Shown here: positions 7,030-15,200 of the stretch, in pieces
How the letters are laid out: each line of letters opens with the position of its first letter
How positions within the stretch are numbered: the stretch's first letter is position 1
Assembly: GCA_002403415.1 (NCBI GenBank)
Contig: DHHS01000172.1
Span: 1 to 19,623 of the forward strand
Direction: 5' to 3'
Source of the DNA: Sphingomonas sp. UBA4766
GTDB taxonomy: Bacteria > Pseudomonadota > Alphaproteobacteria > Sphingomonadales > Sphingomonadaceae
DNA: 19,623 nucleotides
Notes under the pieces: generated by a model
What the model was told of the DNA's origin: nothing
What the model saw: only the letters and a program-made list of their open reading frames with translations
The model's database searches: none
Position numbers and translations under genes: made by a program

Positions 7030-7047
7030 GGCCGCATCATTGCGGCC
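7030..7047. repeat. Inverted repeat between copy D and the ParB-like gene
   Basis: GGCCGC (7030-7035) and GCGGCC (7042-7047) are exact reverse complements with a 6-base spacer, starting 3 bases after copy D. It could be an operator, a ParB-type site or an mRNA hairpin 27 bases before the start codon. Chance is also possible in such GC-rich DNA. Confidence 0.35.
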
Positions 7048-7074
7048 CTCAAGTCAACTGCGAAGGATATCAAC

Positions 7075-7953
7075 ATGCAGCCGAACGAACTTCCCCTGGA
7101 TGGCAGCGTGCCGAAGCGCGGTGCGAAGACCAATTATGTCGTGGAACTTCTCTCCTTCGACCAGACCCGGGTGTCGGCCAAGAACCCCAGATATGAGTGC
7201 CCGATCACCGACGAGAGCGTCGCGCCGCTCGTCGCTGAATTCAAGGCGGTCGGACAGGCGCAAGATGCGATCGGCGAGCGGGCGAGCGATGGTGTCGTTG
7301 AGCTTTTGGCAGGCGCGAGGCGACGCATCGTTTGCAAAGTCCTCAATCAGCCGCTGCGGGTGGCGATCTATGACAATCTGTCCGCGGAACAGGCGCTCAA
7401 AATCGCCAATCGCGCAGATCGCGGTGCGCTCGCGGTCAGCCTTTGGGACAAATCGGCCACCTGGGCACGCCTGCTCGGCGACAAGGTCATTGCCAGCGAA
7501 GCACGGCTCGCTGACGCGGTCGATGAGGACAAGTCTGCGATCAACCGGGGCCTTGCGCTCCAGAAGGCGCCGGCTGCCATTCTCGACCTTATTGCCGACA
7601 AGCGCGCGATTTCGATGACACAGTGGTCGCTCGTCGCCCCGCTGCTCGAGAATGAGGAGCAGCGGGCTCGTGTCCTTGAGTGTGCGGGCTTGCTCGCGGG
7701 ACAGACCCTCGGTGTGTCGGCGCTCGTCAAGCAGCTGACCGCAGCCGCGGCGGGCAAAGACGAAATCATCCCGACCCAAGTGCTGAACCGCCACAACAAG
7801 GTCATTGCCGCGATCACACCCGATCACAGAGATTCCTTCACGATCCGCGTCAAGTCGATGACGGAACAGCACCCGACGTACCGGATCGAGCACGCCAAGC
7901 TGATCCATGCCGCCTTCCTTGACACGCTCAAATCCTGGTTCGGGGAAAACTGA
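7075..7953 (+). CDS. ParB-like nuclease-domain / partition-type protein
   Basis: The 292-residue protein starts at ATG 7075 behind AAGGA. The longer frame upstream runs through copy D of the conserved element and is not used. Residues about 25-110 resemble a ParB N-terminal domain: NPRY, a QAQDAIGER stretch and ELLAGARRRIVCKVL, which stands where ParB proteins have the (E)R(R/L)..A box. ANRADRGALAVSLWDKSATWARLL follows, as in ParB/RepB plasmid-type proteins. The central part (ARLADAVDEDKSAINRGLALQKAP) looks like the helix-turn-helix DNA-binding segment. No ParA gene is seen nearby. The protein may help maintain the element or act as a DNA-binding regulator. Whether it binds the repeated upstream element is unknown. 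Confidence 0.75.
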   Translation: MQPNELPLDGSVPKRGAKTNYVVELLSFDQTRVSAKNPRYECPITDESVAPLVAEFKAVGQAQDAIGERASDGVVELLAGARRRIVCKVLNQPLRVAIYDNLSAEQALKIANRADRGALAVSLWDKSATWARLLGDKVIASEARLADAVDEDKSAINRGLALQKAPAAILDLIADKRAISMTQWSLVAPLLENEEQRARVLECAGLLAGQTLGVSALVKQLTAAAAGKDEIIPTQVLNRHNKVIAAITPDHRDSFTIRVKSMTEQHPTYRIEHAKLIHAAFLDTLKSWFGEN

Positions 7954-8008
7954 TCCGAAAAGCCGCCTCATGTCGATGATTTCAACGTGTCAATGGAGGA
8001 GAATTACC

Positions 8009-8296
8009 ATGCAGCCTGTTTTCGAAACCATGACCTTCCCGTTTGGCGACGTCAGGCGTCGCCATGCGCCGCTCAAGAGCTCAACCTTGCTGACGCTGCC
8101 GGAGACGGTGCGTCCCGACACGATTTTGGCCTGCACGACCTGCCCGGCCGGCAGCTGGTATCATGACGAGGCTGGGCTTGTTTGCTATTGCAGGGAGCGG
8201 CGGTACGTGTCGTGGCTCCCGGAGCAAAAGGCGATCGTGCTGTGCGACGACCGTGAACAGGTGCTGATGGAGCTTAATCAGCCGGACGATGGCTGA
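8009..8296 (+). CDS. Small protein with a Cys motif (95 residues)
   Basis: I place the start at ATG 8009 because it follows a strong GGAGGAG ribosome-binding site, although the frame is open further upstream. The product has CTTC (Cys42, Cys45) and CYC (Cys59, Cys61) separated by 13 residues, a pattern that could hold one zinc ion. No family is recognised. It lies 55 bases after the ParB-like gene on the same strand, so it may be co-transcribed with it. Confidence 0.65.
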   Translation: MQPVFETMTFPFGDVRRRHAPLKSSTLLTLPETVRPDTILACTTCPAGSWYHDEAGLVCYCRERRYVSWLPEQKAIVLCDDREQVLMELNQPDDG

Positions 8297-8307
8297 ATTA
8301 CGCGTCG

Positions 8308-8634
8308 TCATGTGGCGCGCGTCATCATGGCTTGGGCGATGGCAGACCCTCGTGCCCCTACAGTGGGAAGCAGGCTGCGAAGTTCGGTGAGGCACATCGC
8401 GTGGTGCAGACTCCGTGCCATTAACCGTTGCCGGGCTCGCGCGCCCTTCCGGACAGCGGCGGAACCGGAAGCTTGTGGACGATGAGCAAGCAACATCTTC
8501 GCGATCGTGATCGATCGGCATTCGTGATAGACGACCATGGCCGTCGCAATGACATAGACAAGCAGCGCGGCGCTGAATTTCGCGAGCTTGAGCACCACAA
8601 GGCCCAGGCCAAGTAAAATAAGCAATGTCGGCAC
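8308..8634 (-). CDS. Small two-helix membrane protein
   Basis: A leftward frame encodes about 108 residues beginning with two hydrophobic segments, PTLLILLGLGLVVLKLA (about residues 2-18) and FSAALLVYVIATAMVVY (about 20-36), followed by a basic tail. I chose GTG 8634 because GGAAAGGA lies 8 bases before it. GTG 8676 with AAAGGAGA and ATG 8652 are alternatives (122 and 114 residues). It converges with the Cys-motif gene, leaving only 11 bases between them. Its promoter region would be shared with the divergent small gene at 8751. Function unknown; real coding status is supported mainly by the hydrophobic pattern and the start signals. Confidence 0.55.
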   Translation of the reverse strand: MPTLLILLGLGLVVLKLAKFSAALLVYVIATAMVVYHECRSITIAKMLLAHRPQASGSAAVRKGARARQRLMARSLHHAMCLTELRSLLPTVGARGSAIAQAMMTRAT

Positions 8635-8707
8635 GTGATTTGTCCTTTCCATTTTTCCCAAATAATGCTGGGTCACCCCAAATTATCTCCTTTTCGAGCT
8701 TTTGGTC

Positions 8708-8730
8708 GGTTACATCGCTGCCTCGATTTT
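8708..8730 (+). promoter_or_regulatory. Conserved upstream element, copy E
   Basis: GGTTACATCG, six bases, CGATTTT. The flank shares TTTTGGTC-like bases with copy A. It begins 43 bases before the ATG at 8751 and points toward that small gene and the recombinase. Confidence 0.8.
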
Positions 8731-8750
8731 GACCGGGCACATGCTGGTGG

Positions 8751-8975
8751 ATGGGCAGCACCCGCAAACCGCCAGGTCGATCGACAGTCAATTCCTCCGT
8801 CGGGATCGCCCGCACCACGCTGGGCACCGATTCCGGCGACCGGATTGTGCACGACCGGCTTCCCGACTCTTTCACGCTGGATCGATCCGAGTCAGAATGG
8901 CTGTTGACGCTGCTTACCGCAGAAGAACTTCGTTACATCTTCGAAGGGTCAACCGATGACAAAAACCAGGATTGA
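8751..8975 (+). CDS. Small acidic protein overlapping the recombinase gene
   Basis: The 74-residue frame from ATG 8751 ends at 8975, overlapping the recombinase start (8956) by 20 bases. The C-terminal half (LDRSESEWLLTLLTAEELRYIFEG) looks like a genuine folded acidic protein, while the first 25 residues are less convincing and the ribosome-binding site is weak, so the true start could be internal. Coupling to the recombinase and the preceding conserved element suggest a joint role, for example as a regulator or directionality factor. This is inference; no family is recognised. Confidence 0.5.
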   Translation: MGSTRKPPGRSTVNSSVGIARTTLGTDSGDRIVHDRLPDSFTLDRSESEWLLTLLTAEELRYIFEGSTDDKNQD

Positions 8976-10587
8976 ACGCGCGCTCGGCTATGTGCGGGTC
9001 TCCACGCAGCGTCAGGCCGGTGGCGGCATCAGTCTCGAGAACCAGGAGGAGCGCCTCATTGCGCATTACGGCCAACGCGGGGTCGAGCTTGTCGAGATCT
9101 ACCGAGATGGCGGCTTCTCGGGCACAACCGATGCCCGGCCCGGACTGCAGGCGCTATTCGAACACGCAATGCGGCCCGGTAGCGGCATTACCGAAATCGG
9201 CGTGTACAGTTTTTCGCGCCTGTTCCGCGACCATTATCTGCTCGAGCATCACCGTCGCCGGCTGAAGCGAGCGGGCGTGCGGCTGGTAGCCATCACTCAG
9301 GAAGTTGGCCACGACGCCGAAGGCGATCTGGTCCGCTCGGTGTTGTCGAATTTCGACGAATATCAGTCGCGCCAGACCGCCAAATTCACCACCGACACGA
9401 TGAAGCGAAACGCTGAAGCGGGGTTCTGGAACGGCGGAACGCCGCCATTCGGCTATGTCACGGAAGTCGCCGAAATGCGCGGCCCCAAGGCGAAGAAGCG
9501 CCTCGCGATCGAACCGTCAGAGGCGTTGATGGTGAAGCAGATATTTCGCATGAAGCTCATCGGGATCGGCCATGGCCCGATGGGCTACAAGAAAATCGTC
9601 TGCCACCTGAACGCAAGCGGCGCAACGTTGCGCGGGCGCAAATGGCACGTCTCGAATATCAAGGACATCCTCAACCGCTCGACCTACTACGGCAAGCACC
9701 TCTACGGCGTTTATGACATCCGCAACAACATCAAACGCCCCAAAGAAGAATGGCAAACGATCGATGTGCCGGTCATTATTCCAGAAGCCGAATGGCTCGA
9801 GGTTCAGGCCGGTATTGCTCGCAACGCGATGCACATCACGCCCGCCCGTATCGTGTCCAGCCCCACCATGCTCGCCGGCATTGCCAAATGCGGTCACCCC
9901 GAATGCGGCAACGCGCTTACCATCGCAACCGGCAAGGGCGGGCGCTATCGATATTACCGATGTTCGCGCAGGCTCCGCCGAGGGGATACGGCGTGTGAAG
10001 GAACAAGCATTCGCGACGAAAAGCTCGAGGCCATTGTCATCGACGCCATGGCCGACCGGCTCCTGCGTCCCAACCGTCTCCAGCAATTGCTCGCCAATCT
10101 CCTCGATGACAGCTCCGCCGCTGTCCGCGAGCGTCAGGCGCATCTCAAAGCGCTGCGCACCGAGCGGACGCGGGTGGATGGTGCGATCCAGAACATGTTC
10201 GACTTTATCGAACAGGGCATCGTCAGCCCACGCGACAGCGATTTCACTGGTCGGCTAGCCAACCAGCGAGCCCGCCGCGCACATCTGGAACAGGAAATTC
10301 TTCTCGTCGAGCGCCAGCTTTCCACGGTCGAGCGGCGTGTCACGCCCGACGCCGTCGGTCGCCTCGGGGATGTTATCCTGGCCAAATTTCGCTCGAAAGA
10401 CGCAACCACCCGCCAGGGCTATGCCCGGCGATTTATCGCCAAGGTCGAGGTAGCACCAAATCTCATCACGATAAGCGGCCCGGTCAAGCCGCTAGAAATT
10501 GCCGCCAGCTGCGGTCCCGATCTCCAGGCACCGACAGTGCCTTCCATTGATCGGGAGTGGTGCCGCTTACAGGACTCGAACCTGTGA
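8956..10587 (+). CDS. Serine recombinase (site-specific integrase of the element)
   Basis: The 543-residue protein has the domain order of serine recombinases. A resolvase-type catalytic domain opens with GYVRVST (nucleophile Ser16). It is followed by a recombinase domain containing NGGTPPFGY, then a zinc ribbon with Cys312, Cys317, Cys336 and Cys347. Next come a long coiled-coil stretch (about residues 395-465, rich in Arg, Glu and Leu) and a short C-terminal tail. It makes double-strand cuts through a phosphoserine link and rejoins attachment sites. The start at ATG 8956 has GAAGGG upstream. The final residues CRLQDSNL and the stop codon are read from the 3' end of the tRNA-Thr gene on the other strand. 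All catalytic landmarks are present and no frameshift is seen. Confidence 0.93.
   Translation: MTKTRIERALGYVRVSTQRQAGGGISLENQEERLIAHYGQRGVELVEIYRDGGFSGTTDARPGLQALFEHAMRPGSGITEIGVYSFSRLFRDHYLLEHHRRRLKRAGVRLVAITQEVGHDAEGDLVRSVLSNFDEYQSRQTAKFTTDTMKRNAEAGFWNGGTPPFGYVTEVAEMRGPKAKKRLAIEPSEALMVKQIFRMKLIGIGHGPMGYKKIVCHLNASGATLRGRKWHVSNIKDILNRSTYYGKHLYGVYDIRNNIKRPKEEWQTIDVPVIIPEAEWLEVQAGIARNAMHITPARIVSSPTMLAGIAKCGHPECGNALTIATGKGGRYRYYRCSRRLRRGDTACEGTSIRDEKLEAIVIDAMADRLLRPNRLQQLLANLLDDSSAAVRERQAHLKALRTERTRVDGAIQNMFDFIEQGIVSPRDSDFTGRLANQRARRAHLEQEILLVERQLSTVERRVTPDAVGRLGDVILAKFRSKDATTRQGYARRFIAKVEVAPNLITISGPVKPLEIAASCGPDLQAPTVPSIDREWCRLQDSNL
10558..10587. other. Probable attachment site within the tRNA-Thr 3' end
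   Basis: The last 30 bases of the recombinase frame coincide with the tRNA 3' end (T-arm, acceptor strand and CCA). The tRNA is intact and its 3' end faces the element, as expected for an element inserted at a tRNA 3' end that restores the gene on integration. The exact crossover bases cannot be fixed without the second copy, which lies outside the window to the left. Confidence 0.5.
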
Positions 10588-10633
10588 CCCCCGCATTACG
10601 AATGCGATGCTCTACCAGCTGAGCTAAAGCGGC
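10558..10633 (-). tRNA. tRNA-Thr (anticodon CGT)
   Basis: On the minus strand the sequence folds into a full cloverleaf. The acceptor pairs GCCGCTT with AAGCGGC. The D-arm is GCTC/GAGC. The anticodon stem TCGCA/TGCGG carries the loop TTCGTAA (anticodon CGT, reading ACG, threonine). The T-arm is ACAGG/CCTGT with TTCGAGT. The discriminator is A and the CCA end is encoded (10558-10560). The gene is complete and is probably chromosomal. Confidence 0.95.
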
Positions 10634-10808
10634 CTGTCGGATCGGGGGTCTACACTCCCGATGGTTGATGCGCGGTTATCAGGTCGATTGCCGCCTGACA
10701 AGCGCACGCTGAGGCAATGCACGGCGCAATTCTGGCGCGAGCATCAATTTTCCGCCGCCGCGCTTTACCGGTCATTTACCACAATCGGGCACAAGTCGTT
10801 GTTGAAAA

Positions 10809-10822
10809 GGGGCAGTTGCCCC
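10809..10822. repeat. Short inverted repeat before the PAS-protein start
   Basis: GGGGCA and TGCCCC are exact reverse complements with two bases between them, lying 14 bases before the ATG at 10837 and just before the GGGGA ribosome-binding site. In RNA it could form a 5-bp GC stem with the loop AGTT. It may affect translation or be an operator. Confidence 0.35.
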
Positions 10823-10836
10823 GTGGGGACAAACGC

Positions 10837-12126
10837 ATGGACACGCTTCGCGGGTTCGAGGAAGACCGGATTGAGGCCGATTATCATGATGAGGCTGATA
10901 TGAGTGTCGATGACAATAGCGATTTCGACATCGGCACCGATGAACGGCGCATGCATGTGCGTGCCTATAATCATTGGGTGTCATTGCTGGGCGGGCGTGC
11001 CTATCCATCGATCGAGGATCTGGATCCGGAAAACATCGCCGATTTCGGTCCGCATTCGGTGCTGCTCGACTTTACCGGCGGCATTGAGAACCCGGCGGTG
11101 CGGTTCCTGGGACGGGCCCTGCGCGACGAATGCGCGCTCGATGCGTCGATCACCCATATCAGCCAGGTGCCGAGCCGGTCGCTCTTGTCGCGCCTGACCG
11201 ACCATTATCTTCAGATTATTGCCAACCGCGCCCCGATCGGCTTTGAGGCCGAATTTGTCGGCACGCGCGGGCACAACACGCTGTATCGCGGCATTTTGAT
11301 GCCGTTCTCATCGGACGATGACACGATTGATTTCATCTATGGCGTCATCAACTGGAAGGAAATGGTGGACGAGGCGACGCAGGCCGCGCTGACCGCCGAA
11401 ATTGCCGAAGCCGTGCGCACCGCGCCGCGCGCGGTTGCCGCGCCCGCAGCCTGGGCCAGCGGGCCGAGCGCCGACCTGCGCGATGGCGATGACGAGACTG
11501 ACTTTGGAGCAAGTGCGGATGTTGCAGCGGCCATGGCGGGCGGCGCGATGGCGCTGGCCGATCAACTGAGCCTGGCGCAGCAGTCGGCAGCAGCAGTGCG
11601 CGCCGCCGACACGCGCAGCCGGGCCGCGTTGTATCGCGCCCTAGGCCGTGCCTATGACTTCGCCGCTGCTGCTGATGCAGAACCGGCGGGCTATGCCGCG
11701 CTGCTGGCCGCCGCCGCGCTGAGTGTTCAGGCACGCGCGCCGATGACGCCCATCGTCAAGCTGGTCTTTGGCGCCGATTATGACAAGACACGGCTGACCG
11801 AGTTTGCCGCCGTGCTCACTCATGCGCGGCGCGTCAATGTGCCGATGGGGGCGCTCGGCGATTTCCTCGAGATGGCCGATGGCGGGATCAAGGGGATTGT
11901 TGCGGCCGAACGCGCGCTCAAGCGCCCGACGAAGGTCGCAGTGCGTGCCCCCCGCCTCGACACTCTGCCCAGCCTTGCGCAAATCATGCTCCCGGTGGAG
12001 GCGGCCGCAGGCGAGTATGTCGTGCTCGTCGCGCGCAAGGACGCAGGCGGCGCTTTTGATGTCGTCGCCAGCATGGGCGCGGGCGAGACGGCGGCGGCGC
12101 GGCTGCTCAAGTCGTTCGGGCGCTGA
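10837..12126 (+). CDS. PAS-domain protein (PAS_5-like)
   Basis: The 429-residue protein starts at ATG 10837 behind GGGGA. ATG 10900 is an alternative, and the frame is open upstream to 10717 but without a good start signal. Residues about 35-175 resemble the alphaproteobacterial PAS_5 domain: YNHWVSLLGGRAYPSIEDLDPENI, then a beta-rich core ending in FIYGVINWKEM. The middle is an Ala/Asp-rich linker, and the C-terminal part (about 275-429) is Ala-rich and helical with no recognised domain. It has no kinase or GGDEF output domain in sight, so it is probably a sensory or scaffold protein. It lies 82 bases before the glutamate dehydrogenase gene on the same strand, so the two may be co-transcribed. 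Confidence 0.75.
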   Translation: MDTLRGFEEDRIEADYHDEADMSVDDNSDFDIGTDERRMHVRAYNHWVSLLGGRAYPSIEDLDPENIADFGPHSVLLDFTGGIENPAVRFLGRALRDECALDASITHISQVPSRSLLSRLTDHYLQIIANRAPIGFEAEFVGTRGHNTLYRGILMPFSSDDDTIDFIYGVINWKEMVDEATQAALTAEIAEAVRTAPRAVAAPAAWASGPSADLRDGDDETDFGASADVAAAMAGGAMALADQLSLAQQSAAAVRAADTRSRAALYRALGRAYDFAAAADAEPAGYAALLAAAALSVQARAPMTPIVKLVFGADYDKTRLTEFAAVLTHARRVNVPMGALGDFLEMADGGIKGIVAAERALKRPTKVAVRAPRLDTLPSLAQIMLPVEAAAGEYVVLVARKDAGGAFDVVASMGAGETAAARLLKSFGR

Positions 12127-12174
12127 GACACCGAAACAGGTCGCGCCGACCCTGCGGCACGGTGCTTCTGGCTT

Positions 12175-12188
12175 GAGCTAATTAGCTC
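12175..12188. promoter_or_regulatory. Perfect 14-bp palindrome before the glutamate dehydrogenase gene
   Basis: GAGCTAATTAGCTC is its own reverse complement. It ends 20 bases before the start codon at 12209 and lies after the stop of the PAS gene. An AT-rich centre in such GC-rich DNA suggests an operator for a dimeric regulator. No regulator can be named. Confidence 0.4.
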
Positions 12189-12208
12189 GCAGGCGCATAG
12201 CGTGGCGC

Positions 12209-15200
12209 ATGGTCAAAGCCACTCTCAAGTCGTTGTCGGATGCGCTTGCAGATCGACTGGTCCATGGTGCCCTGCCGGGTGAGCTAGAGGGGTTTGGCGA
12301 GGCCGAGCAGGCCGAAGCCGCCCGCTTCATGGCCGCAGCGGCGGGGTTGCGTCCCCCGGGCACCGCGCGGATGGCACTCGAGACGATCAGCGGCGATGAT
12401 TCGAACCGGCAGATGCGCCTCGCCATCGTCAATGACGACATGCCCTTCCTCGTCGATTCGATTGCTGCCACGGTCGGCGCGCACGACATCGCGATCGACC
12501 GGATCATTCACCCGGTGCTGCGGGTGGAGCGCGAAACCGATGGCGCGCTTGCGCAGGTAGGGTCGGGCAATCCTGAATCGATGATCTATATCGAGATGGA
12601 GCGGGTCGACGCGCGGCGACGCCGGGCACTGCTTGCCGATATCGAGCGCAATCTCGACAATGTGCGAGCATCTGTTTCCGATTGGGGGCCGCTTCAGGCG
12701 GCGATGGCGGCGGACGCAGCCGTGCTGGCGGCGAGCGACAATGCGATTGAGCGAGAGGGCGGGGCGCTGCTCACCTGGTTCCTCGACCGGCATTTCACGT
12801 TGCTGGGTCATGGCCAATGGGCCGCTAATGGCACGCCCGGCGATATGCTGGGCATTGCCCGGCTCGACCAGCCGGTGCCGATCCTCGCCGACCAGTCGCG
12901 CCAGCTCGCGCTCGATTGGTTCCGAAGCGGCAATCCGGCACCGCTTATCGTCAAGTCCAACCTGATTTCGGGTGTCCACCGGCATGTCCCCCTCGATCTG
13001 GTGATTGTGCCGATCCGCGACGCGGGCGCGATCACTGGCCTGTCGATCCATGCCGGGCTCTGGACGTCGAGCGCGCTCAACGCGCCGCCGCAGGATGTCC
13101 CGGTGTTGCGCGCGCGCTTGCACGCGCTGGAGGCGAAGTTCGGCTTTGATCCCAAGGGGCATACCGGCAAGGCGCTCAGCCATGCGCTGACCGCGCTGCC
13201 GCACGATCTGGTGACTGCTTTTGACCCGGCCAGTCTTGAGACGGTTGCGTTGACCGCAATGTCGCTGGCGGACCGCCCGCGCCCCGAAATGGTGCTGGTG
13301 CGCTCCACGCTGGGGCGGCACATGTTTGGCTTTGTGTGGTTGCCCCGTGACGATTTGTCGACGGTGCGCCGCATTGCGATTGGCGAAATGCTGGCCGAGG
13401 CCTCGAACGGGGTGCTGCTCAATTGGTCGATCGCGCTAGAGGACGGTGTGGTCGCGATGATACGCTACACGTTCGACCTGCGCGGCGAAGGGCGGATGCC
13501 CGAAGTCGCGCCCCTGAACCAGCGGTTGGCCCGGATGCTTCGCGGCTGGGCGCCGGCGATTGAGGCAGCACTTGCCGAAATGGCCGACCCGGCGCGCGCG
13601 GCGCGCCTTGCGCTGCGCCACGCCAATTGCTTCCCGCAAGCATACCGCACCACCAGCACGCCGGAGGAGGCGGCGCGCGACATTTTGCGCCTGGCGACGC
13701 TGGAGACGCCCGAGGGGCGATCGGTGCGGATTTTCCGTGATGGTGGCGGCGTTCGGCTGAAGATTTACCGTTATGGCGGTCCGCTCCCGCTGTCGGACGC
13801 GGTGCCGGTGCTGGAGAATTTCGGCTTTCGGGTGATTGAGGAAGTGCCGACCGCGCTCAGCGACGAAGCTGAGGGCTTTGTCCATGACTTCGCGATCCAG
13901 GCCGGGGCAGAGGCGGTGCCGGGCGCGCTCGAGGGCGATACCTCGGTGCTCGAAAGCGCGATTGCTGCGGTTCTGGAGGGGCAGGCGGAAAATGACGCGT
14001 TCAACCGGTTGATCGTGGACGCCGGCCTCAGCCCCGGTGCGGTCGTGCTGTTCCGCGCCTGGTTCCGCTATCTGAGGCAAGCGGGCATGACCTATAGCCT
14101 CGTCACCGTTGTCGATGCGCTGCGCCGCGCGCCGCATGTGGCAGGTGCCCTTATCGCGCAGTTCAATGCAGCACATGATCCGGCGAGCACCGCTGATCCC
14201 GAGGCGGCGGCGCTGGCGGTGGCAGAGGGGCTCGAAAGCGTCGGCGCGATTGATGACGACCGGATTCTGCGGGCGATCGGCGGGGTGATTTCGGCCACGC
14301 TTCGCACCAATGCCTTTGCCCCCGCAGGTGCTGAAGCACTCGCCTTCAAGCTCGACAGCGCCCTTGTGCCGGGCCTGCCCGCGCCGCTGCCCTGGCGCGA
14401 GATCTGGGTCTATTCGCCGCGGGTAGAGGGGATTCACCTGCGCGCAGGGCCGGTCGCGCGCGGTGGTTTGCGCTGGTCCGACCGGCGCGACGATTTCCGC
14501 ACCGAGATTCTGGGATTGATGAAGGCGCAGCGCGTGAAGAACGCGGTCATTGTGCCGACGGGGGCGAAGGGTGGTTTTTACCCCAAGGCGCTGCCCAATC
14601 CCGCCAATCGCGATGCGTGGCTGGCCGAGGGAACCGAGAGTTACCGCGTGTTCATCCGTACGCTCTTGTCGGTTACTGACAACATCGTCGATGGCAAGAT
14701 CGTGCATCCGGCGGGCGTGCGCGTGCATGACGGCGAGGATCCTTATTTCGTGGTTGCCGCCGACAAGGGCACGGCGACCTTTTCCGACGTGGCCAATGCG
14801 ATCGCACTCGACCGGCACTTCTGGCTGGGCGATGCTTTCGCCAGCGGCGGCTCGGTCGGCTATGACCACAAAGCGATGGGCATTACGGCCAAGGGCGCGT
14901 GGATCAGCGTGCAGCGCCACTTTGCCGAGCGTGGCGTCGATGTGCAGGTCGACCCGGTGCGCGTCGTCGGCTGCGGCGACATGTCGGGCGATGTGTTTGG
15001 CAATGGCATGTTGCTGTCAAAATCGATCCGCCTGATCGCCGCGTTCGATCACCGCCACATCTTCCTCGACCCCACGCCCGATGCAGCAGCCAGCTGGGCC
15101 GAGCGCGCGCGGTTGTTCGCGCTCCCCCGCTCAAGCTGGGCGGACTATGATCCGGCGCTGATTTCGCCGGGCGGCGGCGTGTTTGCGCGGTCGGAAAAGT

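Larger units (their letters stand above)
1..10587. mobile_element. Right part of an integrated element (genomic island) ending at tRNA-Thr
   Basis: A serine recombinase gene sits at the right end, and its reading frame terminates inside the 3' end of a tRNA-Thr gene, the usual arrangement for an integrated element. The genes to the left are mostly unrecognised or are typical accessory types (PIN toxin pair, orphan DNA methyltransferase, ParB-like protein). Five copies of one upstream element occur only on this side. To the right of the tRNA the genes are ordinary chromosomal ones. The left end and the second attachment site are not in the window, so the total size and the kind of element (integrative conjugative element, island or prophage remnant) cannot be told. 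No conjugation or phage structural genes are visible here. Confidence 0.72.

Noticed and set aside
6869..7618. A long frame starting in an ATGA overlap after the 97-residue gene.
   Set aside because: It runs out of frame through the ParB-like gene and through copy D of the conserved element, and its later composition is Arg/Ser-rich as in a shadow frame. A short decayed gene before 7005 cannot be excluded.
785..8730. The repeated element could encode a short leader peptide: all five copies translate as GYI(A/V) followed by a mostly hydrophobic stretch.
   Set aside because: The bases are invariant at wobble positions across GGT TAC ATC G, the frames have no consistent start codon or ribosome-binding site, and they differ in where they end. 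Nucleotide-level conservation explains it better.
8932..8939. A sixth copy of the element (GTTACATC) before the recombinase start.
   Set aside because: Only eight bases match, the right half is missing, and the site lies within the small coding frame at a different distance from the start codon.
13436..14920. A 494-residue minus-strand frame, and a 406-residue one at 15209-16429.
   Set aside because: Both lie opposite the clearly real glutamate dehydrogenase gene and have the Arg/His-rich composition of antisense frames.
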